Positions 1 to 10,198 of a stretch of 64,000 nt of DNA are shown piece by piece. The notes under the pieces were generated by a model. It made no database searches. It was not told the DNA's origin and saw only the letters and a list, made by a program, of their open reading frames with translations. The position numbers and the translations under genes are program-made. Source of the stretch: an uncultured Alphaproteobacteria bacterium (GTDB lineage Bacteria; Pseudomonadota; Alphaproteobacteria; HIMB59); NCBI GenBank assembly GCA_902546975.1, contig CACCLU010000003.1:124001-188000 (forward strand), in the 5' to 3' direction. Each line of letters starts with the position of its first letter. Position 1 is the first letter of the stretch.

Positions 1-942
1 GTCTCTTTCATACAAAAAACGTGCTTTAAGTGATTGATTTATGATTTGATAAGCCTCTAAATTTTCATTATCAAACAAACTATTTCCTTTTAAAAAATTA
101 ATTTTTTTTAGGTTGAATTCTATTTTCTTAATACCGCTGTCTATAAGCAAAACATTTTTTCTTTCTTCGTTTATCTCAACATCGCTTTTTAGGAGGTCTT
201 GAGTAATTTCATAGCATAATTTAAAAAGTTTAATGGGAGTCTTCACAGGTCCTGAAATACCTAAAGGTGACCTTGACTCATCGATCAGTACAGAGTCAGC
301 CTCATCAATTAAAGCTATATGATGCTCATTTTGCATTTTTGGTTGATTGATTCCTCTTAAATTATCTCTCAGATAATCAAAGCAAAATTCATTATTATTT
401 CCATATACGACATGAGATTTATAGCTACTTACTTTTTCTTCAACAGTTTGGCTGTTTTGAATGTATGAATAGCTTATGTTTAAGTATTCAAAAATTGGTC
501 CCATCCAAAGAGAGTCTCTTTTCGCTAAATAATCATTAACAGTAATTAAATGAACTTTTTTATTTAAGACATAATTTAATATGATTGGAATTGTTGCGGC
601 AAGTGTTTTGCCTTCTCCAGTTTTCATTTCAGCAACAAATCCATGATAAAGAGCAATACCTCCAATTATTTGAGAGTCATAATGTCTGAGTTCAATAGTT
701 CTTTTTGATACTTCTCTCAATAGAGCACATACGAAACTTATATCCTCATCTGACAATTCCTCTTTTTGATTAGAAATATAATTTTGTTTTAAGTTTTCAA
801 TCTTATGAGTCATTGCTTCTTTTGATAAATTTGAAATATCCGCTTCTAATTGATTTATATTATTTAAATATTTATCTGAAATTTCTTTAATTAAATTTGA
901 ATTTTTTTTTGAGGAAAAAAAATTATTTATTTTTTCGAACAT
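1..942 (-). CDS. secA: SecA preprotein translocase ATPase, 5' part (runs off the left edge)
   Basis: This ORF is missing from the track because it is open at the window edge. Reading from the ATG at 942 gives 314 N-terminal residues of the ATPase motor that drives proteins through SecYEG at the inner membrane. Visible are the RHYDSQIIGG segment, Walker A in AEMKTGEGKT, VHLITVNDYLAKRD, the NNEFCFDYLRDNL motif, and Walker B in LIDEADSVLIDE followed by SRSPLGISGP. These fix the family. The sequence is more diverged than usual (for example IALYHGFVAEM). About two thirds of the protein lies outside the window. It follows the methyltransferase gene on the same strand after a 26-bp gap. Confidence 0.97.
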   Translation of the reverse strand, partial: MFEKINNFFSSKKNSNLIKEISDKYLNNINQLEADISNLSKEAMTHKIENLKQNYISNQKEELSDEDISFVCALLREVSKRTIELRHYDSQIIGGIALYHGFVAEMKTGEGKTLAATIPIILNYVLNKKVHLITVNDYLAKRDSLWMGPIFEYLNISYSYIQNSQTVEEKVSSYKSHVVYGNNNEFCFDYLRDNLRGINQPKMQNEHHIALIDEADSVLIDESRSPLGISGPVKTPIKLFKLCYEITQDLLKSDVEINEERKNVLLIDSGIKKIEFNLKKINFLKGNSLFDNENLEAYQIINQSLKARFLYERD

Positions 943-968
943 TTAATTACAAATATACTAAATTTATA

Positions 969-1676
969 TTATTTCCATGATGTAAATGTAGCAATCTCTA
1001 TTTCTAATGGGATATATTTATGATTATCAATTAATTTTGAAAATAAATTATTTGTTAATTTTAAAAAATCTTTTTTAAAGCTATGTTTCTCATTAAAAAA
1101 ATTTGAAATCCCAAACTTTCTAAAATCACTTCTAATTTTGTTCAAAGAACTATAGTTTATTTCTAGGTTATCTATACCTACTACAACATCTTTATATTTA
1201 CTTTTATTCAAATCCTCTATCAATTTTGTAGTTTCTAAAAATGGCCCAAATCTCCTATAAACTCCACCAAAAATCTTTTCATCAATTTCTAAAAAAATAT
1301 TTTGAAGTGTTCTCATTGAATTTGATGTTATGGTATTGAAGCAAAATAAACTGTTTTCGTTTAATTTAGATAAAATTTTATTAAAAATATCATTGCTATT
1401 CAAAAACAATGGTATTTGTAGAGAAAAATTTGATATAGCTGCATCAAACTTACCTTCAACTACGCTAATATCATTGACATTTATAATTTTTGTATTACTA
1501 AAATTGGACTCCTCTATGCAAAGATCTTCATCTAGAATTAGACAGTTTTCTATTTTTTTTGACATGAACTTTAATTTATCATTAATTAAACCTGACCCAT
1601 TTTTTGAAATTAAATTATCTTTGTCAAAATATGCCTTTCTTCTAATATTCCTCTTTTTTAAATTAAATTCATTCAT
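969..1676 (-). CDS. NDUFAF5/BioC-like methyltransferase-family protein with degenerate SAM motif
   Basis: A 235-aa protein. The C-terminal two thirds follow the alphaproteobacterial methyltransferase family related to human complex I factor NDUFAF5: FDAAISNFSLQ, then EKIFGGVYRRFGPFLE, then a segment ending IRSDFRKFGISNFF. The glycine-rich SAM-binding motif I expected near residues 45-55 is not recognisable (CLILDEDLCIEE stands there), so catalytic activity is doubtful. In related genomes this gene often lies beside comF, grxC and a nitrilase gene; here comF and grxC are absent but the nitrilase gene is nearby. It is divergent from the next gene with only 21 bp between starts. Family assignment is moderate; function is inferred. 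Confidence 0.62.
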   Translation of the reverse strand: MNEFNLKKRNIRRKAYFDKDNLISKNGSGLINDKLKFMSKKIENCLILDEDLCIEESNFSNTKIINVNDISVVEGKFDAAISNFSLQIPLFLNSNDIFNKILSKLNENSLFCFNTITSNSMRTLQNIFLEIDEKIFGGVYRRFGPFLETTKLIEDLNKSKYKDVVVGIDNLEINYSSLNKIRSDFRKFGISNFFNEKHSFKKDFLKLTNNLFSKLIDNHKYIPLEIEIATFTSWK

Positions 1677-1697
1677 AATGTGCTAAAGTAACTTACC

Positions 1698-2006
1698 ATG
1701 ATATCGAGATTTAATTTAGACCAAAAAAGGCTTACATTTTATGAAAATCCAGAATTATTTCATAAAGAATTTACTGAATTAATTTCATCAAATAATGATA
1801 ATGAATTTTTGTATTCTACTGAAGAACCAATTGTAGTTCTAAATAAAGATAAGACTTTAAAATTAACCCTAGTAAAAGATAAGAAGGAATTAGAGTATAT
1901 ATTATTTTCAAACCATAGTATTTCTATTTTACCTCAAGAAAAAATAAAAATTCATAAAGCTATTAGAGACGTATCAAATTACATTATTTATAAATTAAAT
2001 AATTAA
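1698..2006 (+). CDS. Hypothetical protein, 102 aa
   Basis: I do not recognise this protein. It is a 102-aa charged, soluble-looking polypeptide with no signal peptide, membrane segment or cysteine. The predicted pattern is an acidic helical N-terminus, a short strand-rich middle (IVVLNKDKTLKLTLVKDKKE) and a basic helical end. It is likely a real gene: its TAA stop is followed directly by the ATG of the nitrilase gene (TAAATG), base composition matches the neighbours, and it fills the place usually held by comF or grxC in this neighbourhood. It does not resemble either. Translation is probably coupled to the downstream amidase. Confidence 0.6.
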   Translation: MISRFNLDQKRLTFYENPELFHKEFTELISSNNDNEFLYSTEEPIVVLNKDKTLKLTLVKDKKELEYILFSNHSISILPQEKIKIHKAIRDVSNYIIYKLNN

Positions 2007-2795
2007 ATGAAGGTTGCACTGATTCAAATTACAGTCGGTTCAAACTTTGATGAAAATTTTGAAAAATCAAAAAAATTTTTACAAGATAGTTTAAACTCAA
2101 GCCCAGATTTCATTTTACTACCTGAGTGCTTTCTCTTTTTATCAAGTAAATCAAAAATTTTAATTGAAATGAATCATGACTCTGTAAAATATTTTAAAAA
2201 TTTTTCAAAGATAAATAACGTATATTTACTATTGGGATCAATTCCCATAACAGAAAATGATAAATTATTTAATCGGTCAATTTTAATTAATCCTGATGGA
2301 GATATAATTTCAATTTATGACAAAATTCATATGTTTGACATTACTTTAAAAAATGGTGAGTCATACAAAGAAAGTGATTTTTACTCATCTGGAAGTGAAT
2401 TAAAAATCACTAAAGTATTGGGTCACTCAGTTGGTCATACTATTTGTTATGATTTGAGGTACCCTAAATTGTACAGAGCTTTGGCAAAAAAAGGTTCACA
2501 AATTATTGTTGTCCCTTCAGCATTTACGCACACAACAGGTAAGGCTCATTGGCATTCTCTTATTAAAGCAAGGGCTATTGAGAATGGAGTTTTTATATTG
2601 GCACCTAATCAATGGGGAGTAAATAATGAAAAAAGAGTAACTTATGGGCATACTTTAATAGTAGACCCTTGGGGAGAGACATTAGCTGAAGCTGAAGATG
2701 GTGAAATGATCATTGCTGCTGAACTTGATTTAAATAGAGTTAGAGAGTGTCAAAACGCAATACCTGTATTAGAAAATGATAGAAATTTTGATTAA
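2007..2795 (+). CDS. Carbon-nitrogen hydrolase (Nit1/NIT2 type amidase)
   Basis: A 262-aa nitrilase-superfamily hydrolase. The catalytic Glu-Lys-Cys triad is visible: E in LLPECF (about residue 41), K in IYDKIHMFD (about 108) and C in GHTICYDLRYP (about 147), followed by KARAIENGVFILAPNQWG. This layout matches the Nit branch, whose members hydrolyse deaminated glutathione or omega-amides as metabolite repair. The exact substrate is not readable from sequence. It begins right after the stop of the 102-aa gene and is followed by DUF1178 after a 39-bp gap, the usual alphaproteobacterial neighbour. Confidence 0.88.
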   Translation: MKVALIQITVGSNFDENFEKSKKFLQDSLNSSPDFILLPECFLFLSSKSKILIEMNHDSVKYFKNFSKINNVYLLLGSIPITENDKLFNRSILINPDGDIISIYDKIHMFDITLKNGESYKESDFYSSGSELKITKVLGHSVGHTICYDLRYPKLYRALAKKGSQIIVVPSAFTHTTGKAHWHSLIKARAIENGVFILAPNQWGVNNEKRVTYGHTLIVDPWGETLAEAEDGEMIIAAELDLNRVRECQNAIPVLENDRNFD

Positions 2796-2834
2796 TATTA
2801 TTGAAAATTATCATTGAATGACCAAATATAAAGA

Positions 2835-3269
2835 ATGATAAAATTTGATTTAATTTGCGAAAATCAACACATATTTGAAGCTAGTTTTGATGACTCAAAC
2901 TCTTTTGAAAAACAAAAAAGGAAAAAACAAATTGAATGCCCTTTCTGTAATTCATCAACAATATCAAAATCAGTTATGGCACCAAACATTTCTGGTAAAT
3001 CAACAAGTTCAGCTAAAATAAATCGTGAAAAAAAGAAATTATTTTCAAATTATAATAAACAATTAAATAAAATTAAATCTGAAATAGAAAAAAATTTTAC
3101 ATATGTTGGAAAAAAATTTCCAGAAGAGGCTAGAAAAATTCATTATGGTGAAGCTAAAGATAAACCTATTTATGGAGAGGCAACTGAAAAAGAAAGTCAA
3201 GAATTGGTCGATGAGGGCATAGGTTTAGTAAGACTCCCTTTTAGTAAAAAAGAAAAAAATAAAAATTAG
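2835..3269 (+). CDS. DUF1178 family protein (small zinc-ribbon-like protein)
   Basis: A 144-aa protein of the alphaproteobacterial DUF1178 family. The N-terminus MIKFDLICENQHIFEASF carries a first Cys/His pair, followed by a CPFCNS knuckle near residues 35-40 and KSVMAPNISG, which together look like a zinc ribbon. The conserved C-terminal block EEARKIHYGEAKDKPIYGEAT is present, as is the terminal VRLPFSKK. Molecular function is unknown. The nitrilase-DUF1178 order is widely conserved. The stop overlaps the end of ubiG on the other strand by 4 bp, so no intrinsic terminator can lie between them. Confidence 0.88.
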   Translation: MIKFDLICENQHIFEASFDDSNSFEKQKRKKQIECPFCNSSTISKSVMAPNISGKSTSSAKINREKKKLFSNYNKQLNKIKSEIEKNFTYVGKKFPEEARKIHYGEAKDKPIYGEATEKESQELVDEGIGLVRLPFSKKEKNKN

Positions 3270-3922
3270 TATTTCAAAGTACCAAAGTAATTTACTAAAT
3301 CAAATTTACTTAGTTTGAAAGATTTAAAAATTGGATTGTATTGCATGCCCTCTATATCCATTAAATTTAAATTATTTTTTTGACTAATTGATTGTAATTT
3401 AGAGGGAGATAAAAAAAGATTAAAATCGTGGGTTTTTTTAGGAAGTAGCTTTAAGAGATTCTCAGCAATATCAATTGCTAAATATTTTGATAATAAATTC
3501 TTATTAAGTGTAGATATAAATATATATGCATTTTTATTGAGATTTTTAGTTAAGTTTTCAAAAAGTTGATACTTATCTTGTTCTTCTAAATGTTCTAAGA
3601 ATTCAAACAAAAAAATAACATCAAATTTTTTTTTACAATTTTTTAAAAATTTATTAGCTTCTATATTAATGAGTTTAAAATTTATTTTGTTCTTTATTTT
3701 AAAATTATTCTCGATATCAATACCTGAACACTCTGCACCCATACCATAATAATTATTAAGGAATTCGCCAGTTCCACATCCAAGATCTAAAATTTTTTTA
3801 TTCTTAAAGAATTCATAAATATCTTGTCCACTATGATATCTTAATATTTTTGACATATACTGATGTCTTATAGCCATCATTTGTTCTAATGGTTCGTAAT
3901 ACTTGCTATTATAAGTGTCCAT
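3266..3922 (-). CDS. ubiG: Ubiquinone biosynthesis O-methyltransferase UbiG
   Basis: A 218-aa class I SAM methyltransferase that performs the two O-methylations in ubiquinone synthesis. Motif I is KILDLGCGTGEFL (about residues 44-56), followed by FDVIFLFEFLEHL. The UbiG-specific region STLNKNLLSKYLAIDIAEN, then LPKKTHDFNLFLSPSKL, then MQYNPIFKSFKLS identifies the subfamily. The N-terminus is short: the usual WWDP-type segment is reduced to YYEPLEQMMAIRHQY, and there is no upstream in-frame ATG before a stop. It is divergent from lysC with 42 bp between starts. Confidence 0.9.
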   Translation of the reverse strand: MDTYNSKYYEPLEQMMAIRHQYMSKILRYHSGQDIYEFFKNKKILDLGCGTGEFLNNYYGMGAECSGIDIENNFKIKNKINFKLINIEANKFLKNCKKKFDVIFLFEFLEHLEEQDKYQLFENLTKNLNKNAYIFISTLNKNLLSKYLAIDIAENLLKLLPKKTHDFNLFLSPSKLQSISQKNNLNLMDIEGMQYNPIFKSFKLSKFDLVNYFGTLKY

Positions 3923-3964
3923 GTTCTTTACATCATAAATGTTAAGAGTATATTACCGTAATTC

Positions 3965-5179
3965 ATGAAAATTAAAGTTTTAAAATTTGGTGGTACATCC
4001 GTTGGGAGTATTGAAGCTATAAAAAGATCAGCAGATATTATTAATTATTGGTCAAAAAAATCAAAAGTTATAGCTGTGTTATCTGCTATGTCAGGTGAAA
4101 CTGATCGTTTAATAAATTTAACAAAATCTTTTTCAAAAAATCCAAATCCAATTGATTTTGATAACGCTATTTCATCAGGTGAAAACGTATCTTGCGCGTT
4201 AATGTCTATATGTCTCAATAATCAAAAGATTAAAGCTAAATCATTACTTAGTTGGCAAATACCGATTATAACATCATCAGAGCATATGAAGTCTAGAATT
4301 TTATCTATTAATAAAAAATTTTTATATGATGAATTAAAAAATTTTGAAGTTCTATTAATTCCTGGTTTCCAAGGTATTAACAACAAGGGAGAATTAACTA
4401 CCTTAGGTAGGGGTGGTTCTGATACTAGTGCTGTTGCTGTTGCGGCAGCGATGGAAACAGAATGTATAATTTATACTGATGTTGAGGGTGTATTTACCAC
4501 TGATCCAAACATAGTACCTAAAGCAAAAAAAATTAATAAAATTTCATATGAAGAAATGCTTGAATTAGCCTCACAAGGGGCTAAGGTTCTTCAAACTCGT
4601 TCTGTTGAGTTAGCTATGAGAAAAAATACTAAATTAAGTGTAAGATCTTCTTTCAAACCCAAAAAAATTGGTACAATGATTACTGACGAAAAAAGTGTTT
4701 TAGAAAATAATACTGTGAGTGGAATAACTTACTCCAAAGATGAAGCAAAAATTACACTTTCAAGAGTACAAGATAAACCCGGAGTCTCTTCAAAAATCTT
4801 TGGCCCATTAGCTAAAGGCAATATAAATGTTGATATGATACTCCAAAATATTTCACAAGATGGAAAGTTTGCAAATTTATCTTTTACTTTGCCAAGATTA
4901 GACTTAGAAAAAGCATTAAAAATACTAAAAAAAGAGAAATCTATAATTGGATATAAAAAAATTATTTCATCTAATAATATTTCAAAAATTTCAGTGGTTG
5001 GAGTAGGGATGAGATCTCATGCTGGAGTTGCCCAAACATTATTTGATACTCTTGGAAAAAATAAAATAAATATTCAAGTTATTACCACTTCAGAAATAAA
5101 AATAAGTATATTAATTCATGAAGATCAAACTGATTTAGCTGTACAAAAATTACATCAAGCCTTCAAACTACATAAATAA
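3965..5179 (+). CDS. lysC: Aspartate kinase
   Basis: A 404-aa monofunctional aspartokinase, the first step toward lysine/diaminopimelate, threonine and methionine. The kinase domain starts with KVLKFGGTSVGSIEAI and has the LGRGGSDTSAVAVA loop and YTDVEGVFTTDP. Two ACT domains fill the C-terminal third (SRVQDKPGVSSKIFGPLA and SVVGVGMRSHAGVAQTLF), as in the feedback-regulated alpha-type enzyme. No room exists for a lysine riboswitch: only 42 bp separate it from divergent ubiG. It supplies the diaminopimelate that the MurE encoded later in the window would use. Confidence 0.96.
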   Translation: MKIKVLKFGGTSVGSIEAIKRSADIINYWSKKSKVIAVLSAMSGETDRLINLTKSFSKNPNPIDFDNAISSGENVSCALMSICLNNQKIKAKSLLSWQIPIITSSEHMKSRILSINKKFLYDELKNFEVLLIPGFQGINNKGELTTLGRGGSDTSAVAVAAAMETECIIYTDVEGVFTTDPNIVPKAKKINKISYEEMLELASQGAKVLQTRSVELAMRKNTKLSVRSSFKPKKIGTMITDEKSVLENNTVSGITYSKDEAKITLSRVQDKPGVSSKIFGPLAKGNINVDMILQNISQDGKFANLSFTLPRLDLEKALKILKKEKSIIGYKKIISSNNISKISVVGVGMRSHAGVAQTLFDTLGKNKINIQVITTSEIKISILIHEDQTDLAVQKLHQAFKLHK

Positions 5180-5184
5180 TTTTT

Positions 5185-5904
5185 TTGGATAAGTTAATTT
5201 CAATCAAAGAGGCAAGAATTAAGAAAGGATTATCAATCAATGATTTATCCAAAGCTCTTAAATTAGATTTAGAAATTATACGACTTTTAGATGATAATTT
5301 AAAACTCCCTAAAAAATATCGTGCTTATCAATCAACTTATAAAAAATCTATATATAGATATTTGGGTTACGAAATTAAATATAAAAGTTTAATTAGTGAT
5401 ATCCCAATCGATTACACTAAACTTTCAATAGTCTATTTCTTATTGTTACTAGTTTTTGTAATTTTAATTTTATTATCATTAAATATATATAATAAATTTA
5501 ACAATCAAATTTCATTTAAAGAGGTTGAAAAAGATCAAATTTATAATGATGTTTATAAGATCTCTAATCAATATGATTTGTATGAATTAAGTCATAATGA
5601 TTTTATAAATAATCTTATCCCGTTAAACAGAGCTAGCTATTCGCAAAATTTATCAATTTTTGCAAAAAATAATAAGACTATTTTTTACAAAATTCAAAAC
5701 AATATTAAAAATACTTTACAATTTGGTGAAATTACCAAATCTAAGGAACTTATTCTCGATTTAGACAATGATTTTTTTATCGATTTATCTAATATAAATA
5801 ATATTGATAAGATAATTTACAGAGGTGTAGAAATTAGATTAAATAGGGAATTAAACTCATATTTATTTAATTTTAACATTAAAGATTTAGAGACTTTATT
5901 ATGA
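5185..5904 (+). CDS. RodZ-like membrane protein with N-terminal helix-turn-helix
   Basis: A 239-aa protein starting at a TTG 5 bp after the lysC stop; no suitable ATG is near. Residues 5-70 form a HTH_25-type domain ([20 protein letters not shown], then [20 protein letters not shown]), as in the cytoskeletal protein RodZ. One membrane segment follows at about 79-100 ([18 protein letters not shown]), then a divergent 130-aa C-terminal part likely to be periplasmic. RodZ links MreB to the membrane in cell shape control. In alphaproteobacteria this gene precedes ispG, as here, and its stop overlaps the ispG start (ATGA). Confidence 0.78.
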   Translation: MDKLISIKEARIKKGLSINDLSKALKLDLEIIRLLDDNLKLPKKYRAYQSTYKKSIYRYLGYEIKYKSLISDIPIDYTKLSIVYFLLLLVFVILILLSLNIYNKFNNQISFKEVEKDQIYNDVYKISNQYDLYELSHNDFINNLIPLNRASYSQNLSIFAKNNKTIFYKIQNNIKNTLQFGEITKSKELILDLDNDFFIDLSNINNIDKIIYRGVEIRLNRELNSYLFNFNIKDLETLL

Positions 5905-6995
5905 AATACTCTCATTCAATAAAGAGAAAAAAAACAAAAAAAATTCAAATTGGAAATATTTTTGTCGGTGGAGACTCTCCAATTACGGTTCAGACAATGA
6001 CAAATACCCTTACACATGACATTGATGCAACACTTGAGCAGATATCTCTCATTGAGCAAGAGGGATGCGATATAGTCAGAGTTTCAGTTCCTGATGAAAA
6101 ATCATCAAAAGCATTAAAAAAAATAATTCCTGAAATTAAGATCCCCTTAGTCGCTGATATTCACTTTCATTATAAAAGAGCACTTGAGGCTGCAGAAAAT
6201 GGAGCACATTGTCTTCGAATAAATCCAGGCAATATTGGCTCTGGGGAAAAAGTAAAAGAGGTTGTTGAAGCTGCTAAGCAGAACAAAATACCTATAAGAA
6301 TAGGTGTTAATGCTGGAAGTTTAGAAAAATCAATATTAGAAAAATATAAAAGCCCAACCTCTGAGGCATTATTTGAGAGTGCTAAGCTAAATATAAAACT
6401 TTTAGAGGATCTAAATTTTGATAATTTTAAAATTAGTGTTAAAGCTTCTAATGTTTTTACAGCAGTAGAGTCATATAGAAAGTTATCTAATTTTTGTGAT
6501 TATCCTCTTCATTTAGGTATTACTGAAGCAGGAAGTTATTTTAGTGGATCAATAAAATCTTCTATAGGTCTTGGATTGCTTCTTTATGATGGTATTGGCG
6601 ATACAGTGAGAGTTTCACTTTCAGATCATCCAACTCAAGAGGTCAAAGTAGGGTTTGAAATGTTAAAATCACTAAATTTAAGAGATTATGGTGTAACAAT
6701 AATATCTTGCCCATCTTGCGCAAGACAGCAATTTGATGTTATTGAGACAGTTAAAAATGTTGAGAAAAAACTCTCTCACATTAAAAAACCTATAACAGTT
6801 TCAATTATTGGATGTGTTGTTAATGGGCCAGGTGAAGCTACAATGACTAACATAGGCATAACAGGTGGTGGAAATAACACGCATATGGTATACGTCGATG
6901 GAGAAAAAAGCCATAGGATACAAGACGAAGATTTAGTTGAGTACTTAGTTAAAACTATAGAAAATAAAGTTGATCAGATTCATCATTTAAAATGA
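5901..6995 (+). CDS. ispG: 4-hydroxy-3-methylbut-2-en-1-yl diphosphate synthase IspG
   Basis: A 364-aa [4Fe-4S] enzyme converting methylerythritol cyclodiphosphate to HMBPP in the MEP isoprenoid pathway. The TIM-barrel part begins with [14 protein letters not shown] and contains [16 protein letters not shown] and LRINPGNIG. The cluster ligands are visible in [11 protein letters not shown] and [16 protein letters not shown]. The pathway's first enzyme, dxs, is also in this window at 53.4 kb. The start ATG overlaps the rodZ-like stop, and the stop overlaps the hisS start (ATGA), so the three are probably translationally coupled. Confidence 0.97.
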   Translation: MKYSHSIKRKKTKKIQIGNIFVGGDSPITVQTMTNTLTHDIDATLEQISLIEQEGCDIVRVSVPDEKSSKALKKIIPEIKIPLVADIHFHYKRALEAAENGAHCLRINPGNIGSGEKVKEVVEAAKQNKIPIRIGVNAGSLEKSILEKYKSPTSEALFESAKLNIKLLEDLNFDNFKISVKASNVFTAVESYRKLSNFCDYPLHLGITEAGSYFSGSIKSSIGLGLLLYDGIGDTVRVSLSDHPTQEVKVGFEMLKSLNLRDYGVTIISCPSCARQQFDVIETVKNVEKKLSHIKKPITVSIIGCVVNGPGEATMTNIGITGGGNNTHMVYVDGEKSHRIQDEDLVEYLVKTIENKVDQIHHLK

Positions 6996-8239
6996 AAAGA
7001 AATATTAGTTTAGTAAAAGGCACACATGATATTCATGGAGCTGAAATGGAGAAGTTTGAATTTATTATTGAAAAATTTTATTCAATCTGTAGGAATTTCA
7101 ATTTTAAATCTATACAAACTCCTATTTTGGAACAACAAGATTTATTCTCTAGGACCGTAGGCGAGCAAACTGATATTGTCTCTAAAGAGATGTATTCATT
7201 TTTAGATAAAGGAGAAGCATATATTTGTTTAAGACCTGAGGCCACAAGTAGTCTAGCTAGGTTTGCTGCTTCAAACTATCAATCGGGCTTACTTAAATTA
7301 ATTACTCACGGCCCAATGTTTAGAAGAGAAAGACCTCAAAAAGGTAGATATAGACAGTTTCATCAAATAAATATTGAGTCTATTGGTGAAAAAAGTCCTT
7401 ATGTAGATTTTGAATTAATTCTAATCGCAAAGTTATTATTTGATGACCTTGGAATTAAAGAAAATAAACATAGGTTATTAATTAATTCTTTAGGGTCAAA
7501 AGAGGATCAAATCAAATATGCTTATGAATTAAAAAAATATTTAACTGAATTTAAAAAACAGTTATCAGAAATCTCACAATCTAGATTGGATAAAAATCCA
7601 CTTAGAATTTTGGATAGTAAAGATCCAAAAGACTATGAAATATTAGTAAATGCTCCAAAAATTAGCGAACACTTATCTAAAGATAGTAAAAATTATTTCA
7701 ATCAAGTTAAAAAACTTTTAAACGATAATAAAATTAAATTTTTTGAAGACCCAAAATTAGTTAGAGGATTAGATTATTATTCACATACGGCTTTTGAGTT
7801 TCAAACAAATGAAGATAAAAGACAAAATGCAATATTAGCTGGCGGTAGGTATGACAATTTAATTAGCATGATTTCTTCTAGAGATATACCAGGAGTTGGC
7901 TGGGCAGCTGGTATAGAAAGATTAATGGATTTGATATCTATAAAAGATGAAAAGTCAGAATTAGATAAAAAGATATTATTTGCCGTCCAAGATGAGTCTT
8001 ATTTAAATAATAATAGAATTTTAAAACAAATTTACAGTTTAAGATATAATCATGAAGTTAGAGTTAGTAAAAATATAAAAAAACTTTTTAGTTATGCAGA
8101 TAAAAACAATTTCAATTTTATTCTTCTTATTGGTGAAGAAGAGATCAAAAATAAAAAAATTATTTTTAAAGATTTAAAAAATAAAAATCAGAAATCTTTT
8201 GAAATTTCCAAATTCGAGCTTAAAAATGAAATTAGATAA
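6992..8239 (+). CDS. hisS: Histidine-tRNA ligase
   Basis: A 415-aa class II aminoacyl-tRNA synthetase. Motif 1 lies in the region after [11 protein letters not shown]; motif 2 is [19 protein letters not shown]; the HisA signature is [14 protein letters not shown], followed by [12 protein letters not shown] and motif 3 in [13 protein letters not shown] short anticodon-binding domain occupies about residues 325-415. Length is near the usual 420. It starts at an ATG overlapping ispG and its last codons overlap the true prfA start by 14 bp. Confidence 0.96.
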   Translation: MKRNISLVKGTHDIHGAEMEKFEFIIEKFYSICRNFNFKSIQTPILEQQDLFSRTVGEQTDIVSKEMYSFLDKGEAYICLRPEATSSLARFAASNYQSGLLKLITHGPMFRRERPQKGRYRQFHQINIESIGEKSPYVDFELILIAKLLFDDLGIKENKHRLLINSLGSKEDQIKYAYELKKYLTEFKKQLSEISQSRLDKNPLRILDSKDPKDYEILVNAPKISEHLSKDSKNYFNQVKKLLNDNKIKFFEDPKLVRGLDYYSHTAFEFQTNEDKRQNAILAGGRYDNLISMISSRDIPGVGWAAGIERLMDLISIKDEKSELDKKILFAVQDESYLNNNRILKQIYSLRYNHEVRVSKNIKKLFSYADKNNFNFILLIGEEEIKNKKIIFKDLKNKNQKSFEISKFELKNEIR

Positions 8240-9305
8240 ACAAATCATTGATTTAAAAAACAAATTTAACCAATTAAATGAGAAACTTTTAAATTCTCAA
8301 AACTTAAAAAATGAGGAAATTATTCAAATAAATAAAGATTTATCAAAATTGGAGCCAATTATTGCTCTATCTGACACCATTAAAAATTTAGATAAGGAAA
8401 TCAAAGGCTATAAAGAAATACTTGAAAATGAAAGCGATGAAGAGCTCCGAAATTTAGCAAAACAAGAACTACCTTTGTATGAGAAAGATTTAGAAATTAA
8501 AAATAAAGAATTACTAATTGCTCTACTGCCTAAAGATGAGGCTGATGATAAAAATGTAATTTTAGAAATAAGGGCTGGTACCGGAGGAGATGAGGCTGCA
8601 TTATTTGCTGGAGATTTATATAGAATGTATGAGCGATATTCCTCATTAAAAAGTTGGAAGTTTCAGCCAATGGAGAAGAGCGAGACAGGATTGAAGGGTA
8701 TAAAAGAAGCAATAATAGAAATTAAAGGAGATGGTGTATTTAAATTTTTAAAAAATGAGTCTGGTGTCCACAGAGTTCAACGCATACCAGAAACTGAGTC
8801 TGGGGGGAGGATTCACACCTCGGCTGCAACTGTTGCTGTTTTGCCAGAAGCTGAAGACGTTGACTTAGAGATAAAAGATACTGATTTAAGAATAGACGTT
8901 TATAGATCAGGAGGGGCGGGAGGCCAATCGGTAAATACAACAGATAGCGCTGTAAGAATTACACATTTACCAACAAACATAGTAGTAACTCAACAAGACG
9001 AAAGATCTCAACATAAAAATAAAGCTAAAGCATTAAAAATTCTACGATCTAGATTATATGAAGTTGAAAGAATTAAGAAACAAGAAGAGGTTTCATCCAA
9101 TAGAAAAAATCAAGTTGGTTCAGGAGATAGATCTGAAAGAATTAGAACATATAATTTTCCACAGGGCAGAGTATCAGATCATAGAATTAACTTAACGCTC
9201 TATAAATTAGACCAGTTTTTAACTGGCGAGGCATTAGATGAAATGATATCAGCTTTGTCAGCCAGTGAACAAGCCGAAAAATTAAGTCAACTTAATGCTA
9301 ATTAA
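8226..9305 (+). CDS. prfA: Peptide chain release factor 1
   Basis: Recognises UAA and UAG stops and triggers peptide release at the ribosome. The track ORF begins at 8199, but the family N-terminus fits the internal ATG at 8226 ([14 protein letters not shown]), giving 359 aa, very close to the usual 360. The catalytic GGQ motif is in [12 protein letters not shown], preceded by [17 protein letters not shown] and [12 protein letters not shown]. The gene overlaps hisS by 14 bp and prmC by 11 bp. PrmC methylates the GGQ glutamine of this protein, which explains the conserved pairing. Confidence 0.96.
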   Translation: MKLDKQIIDLKNKFNQLNEKLLNSQNLKNEEIIQINKDLSKLEPIIALSDTIKNLDKEIKGYKEILENESDEELRNLAKQELPLYEKDLEIKNKELLIALLPKDEADDKNVILEIRAGTGGDEAALFAGDLYRMYERYSSLKSWKFQPMEKSETGLKGIKEAIIEIKGDGVFKFLKNESGVHRVQRIPETESGGRIHTSAATVAVLPEAEDVDLEIKDTDLRIDVYRSGGAGGQSVNTTDSAVRITHLPTNIVVTQQDERSQHKNKAKALKILRSRLYEVERIKKQEEVSSNRKNQVGSGDRSERIRTYNFPQGRVSDHRINLTLYKLDQFLTGEALDEMISALSASEQAEKLSQLNAN

Positions 9306-10161
9306 TAATTATTTAAGTAAATTAGATATAAAAAAAATATTACTTAAAAATTTAAAATCAATTTCTGGATCTCAAGCTGAGCAAGAGTCCCAAATAATGA
9401 TTTCTTATTCATCTAATAGTGAAAATAATTTAGATATTAATAATAGTGAAGTTGATCAAGAATTAATTAATAAGATCCTAAATGAAAGAGTAAAAGGAAA
9501 GCCATTAGCAAAAATAATCAACGAAAAAGGTTTTTGGAAAAAAATTTTTTATACAGATGATTACACTTTAGATCCAAGAGCTGACTCTGAAATATTAGTT
9601 GAACAAATATTAATTGATTGTAAAAAAAATAAAAATCAAAAACACTTGAAGTTGCTTGATTTATGTTGCGGGACTGGGTGTCTCGGAATTTCTATTATAG
9701 ATGAGCTAGATAATGCATTTTGTGATTTTATTGATGTTTCCAATGATGCTCTTACTGCTTGCAAAAAAAATATAATAAAATTTAAACTGCAACAAAAAAC
9801 AAATATATTCCACTCAAATTTATTTGAAAATTATCCAATAAATAGACTGAAATATATTGATTTTATTGTTTGTAACCCACCATATATACCAACAAGAAAT
9901 TATTTAAATTTAAATAAGGAGACTTTACATGATCCAAGAATTTCACTTGATGGTGGAAAATTAGGCATGGATTATTACGTTAAAATTATTAATTTTTTAA
10001 CTAGTGTAAAGTTTAAAGGGGTTGTTTATTTTGAAATTGATCCAATTATCACTAAAAAAATGTATAAATTATTATTAGAAAAAGGTGTAAAAATAGTTTA
10101 TAAAAAAACTGATTATCTAAATTTAGACAGACTGATAAAGATAAAATTCCCTACTATTTAA
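9295..10161 (+). CDS. prmC: Release factor glutamine methyltransferase PrmC
   Basis: A 288-aa SAM-dependent enzyme that methylates the GGQ glutamine of release factors. It has an N-terminal helical domain, then [20 protein letters not shown], the SAM motif [14 protein letters not shown] (about residues 121-134) and the N5-glutamine methyltransferase signature [19 protein letters not shown] is also typical. The GTG/ATG choice is clear: the ATG at 9295 overlaps the last codons of prfA. A short 37-bp gap separates it from DUF4167. Confidence 0.95.
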   Translation: MLINNYLSKLDIKKILLKNLKSISGSQAEQESQIMISYSSNSENNLDINNSEVDQELINKILNERVKGKPLAKIINEKGFWKKIFYTDDYTLDPRADSEILVEQILIDCKKNKNQKHLKLLDLCCGTGCLGISIIDELDNAFCDFIDVSNDALTACKKNIIKFKLQQKTNIFHSNLFENYPINRLKYIDFIVCNPPYIPTRNYLNLNKETLHDPRISLDGGKLGMDYYVKIINFLTSVKFKGVVYFEIDPIITKKMYKLLLEKGVKIVYKKTDYLNLDRLIKIKFPTI

Positions 10162-10198
10162 TTGATGGGCTTTTTTAGAGATAATCGATAAAAAATTA

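Noticed and set aside
1330-1686. Plus-strand 118-aa ORF
   Set aside because: It is the antisense shadow of the methyltransferase-family gene, with no recognisable domain.
3923-3964. Lysine riboswitch before lysC
   Set aside because: Only 42 bp separate the lysC and ubiG starts, far too short for the aptamer.
8530-8940. Two small minus-strand ORFs inside prfA
   Set aside because: They are shadows of a conserved gene, without a ribosome site or domain.
10162-10198. Possible terminator (GGGCTTTTTT) after prmC
   Set aside because: No convincing stem precedes the T-run, and DUF4167 follows in the same direction.
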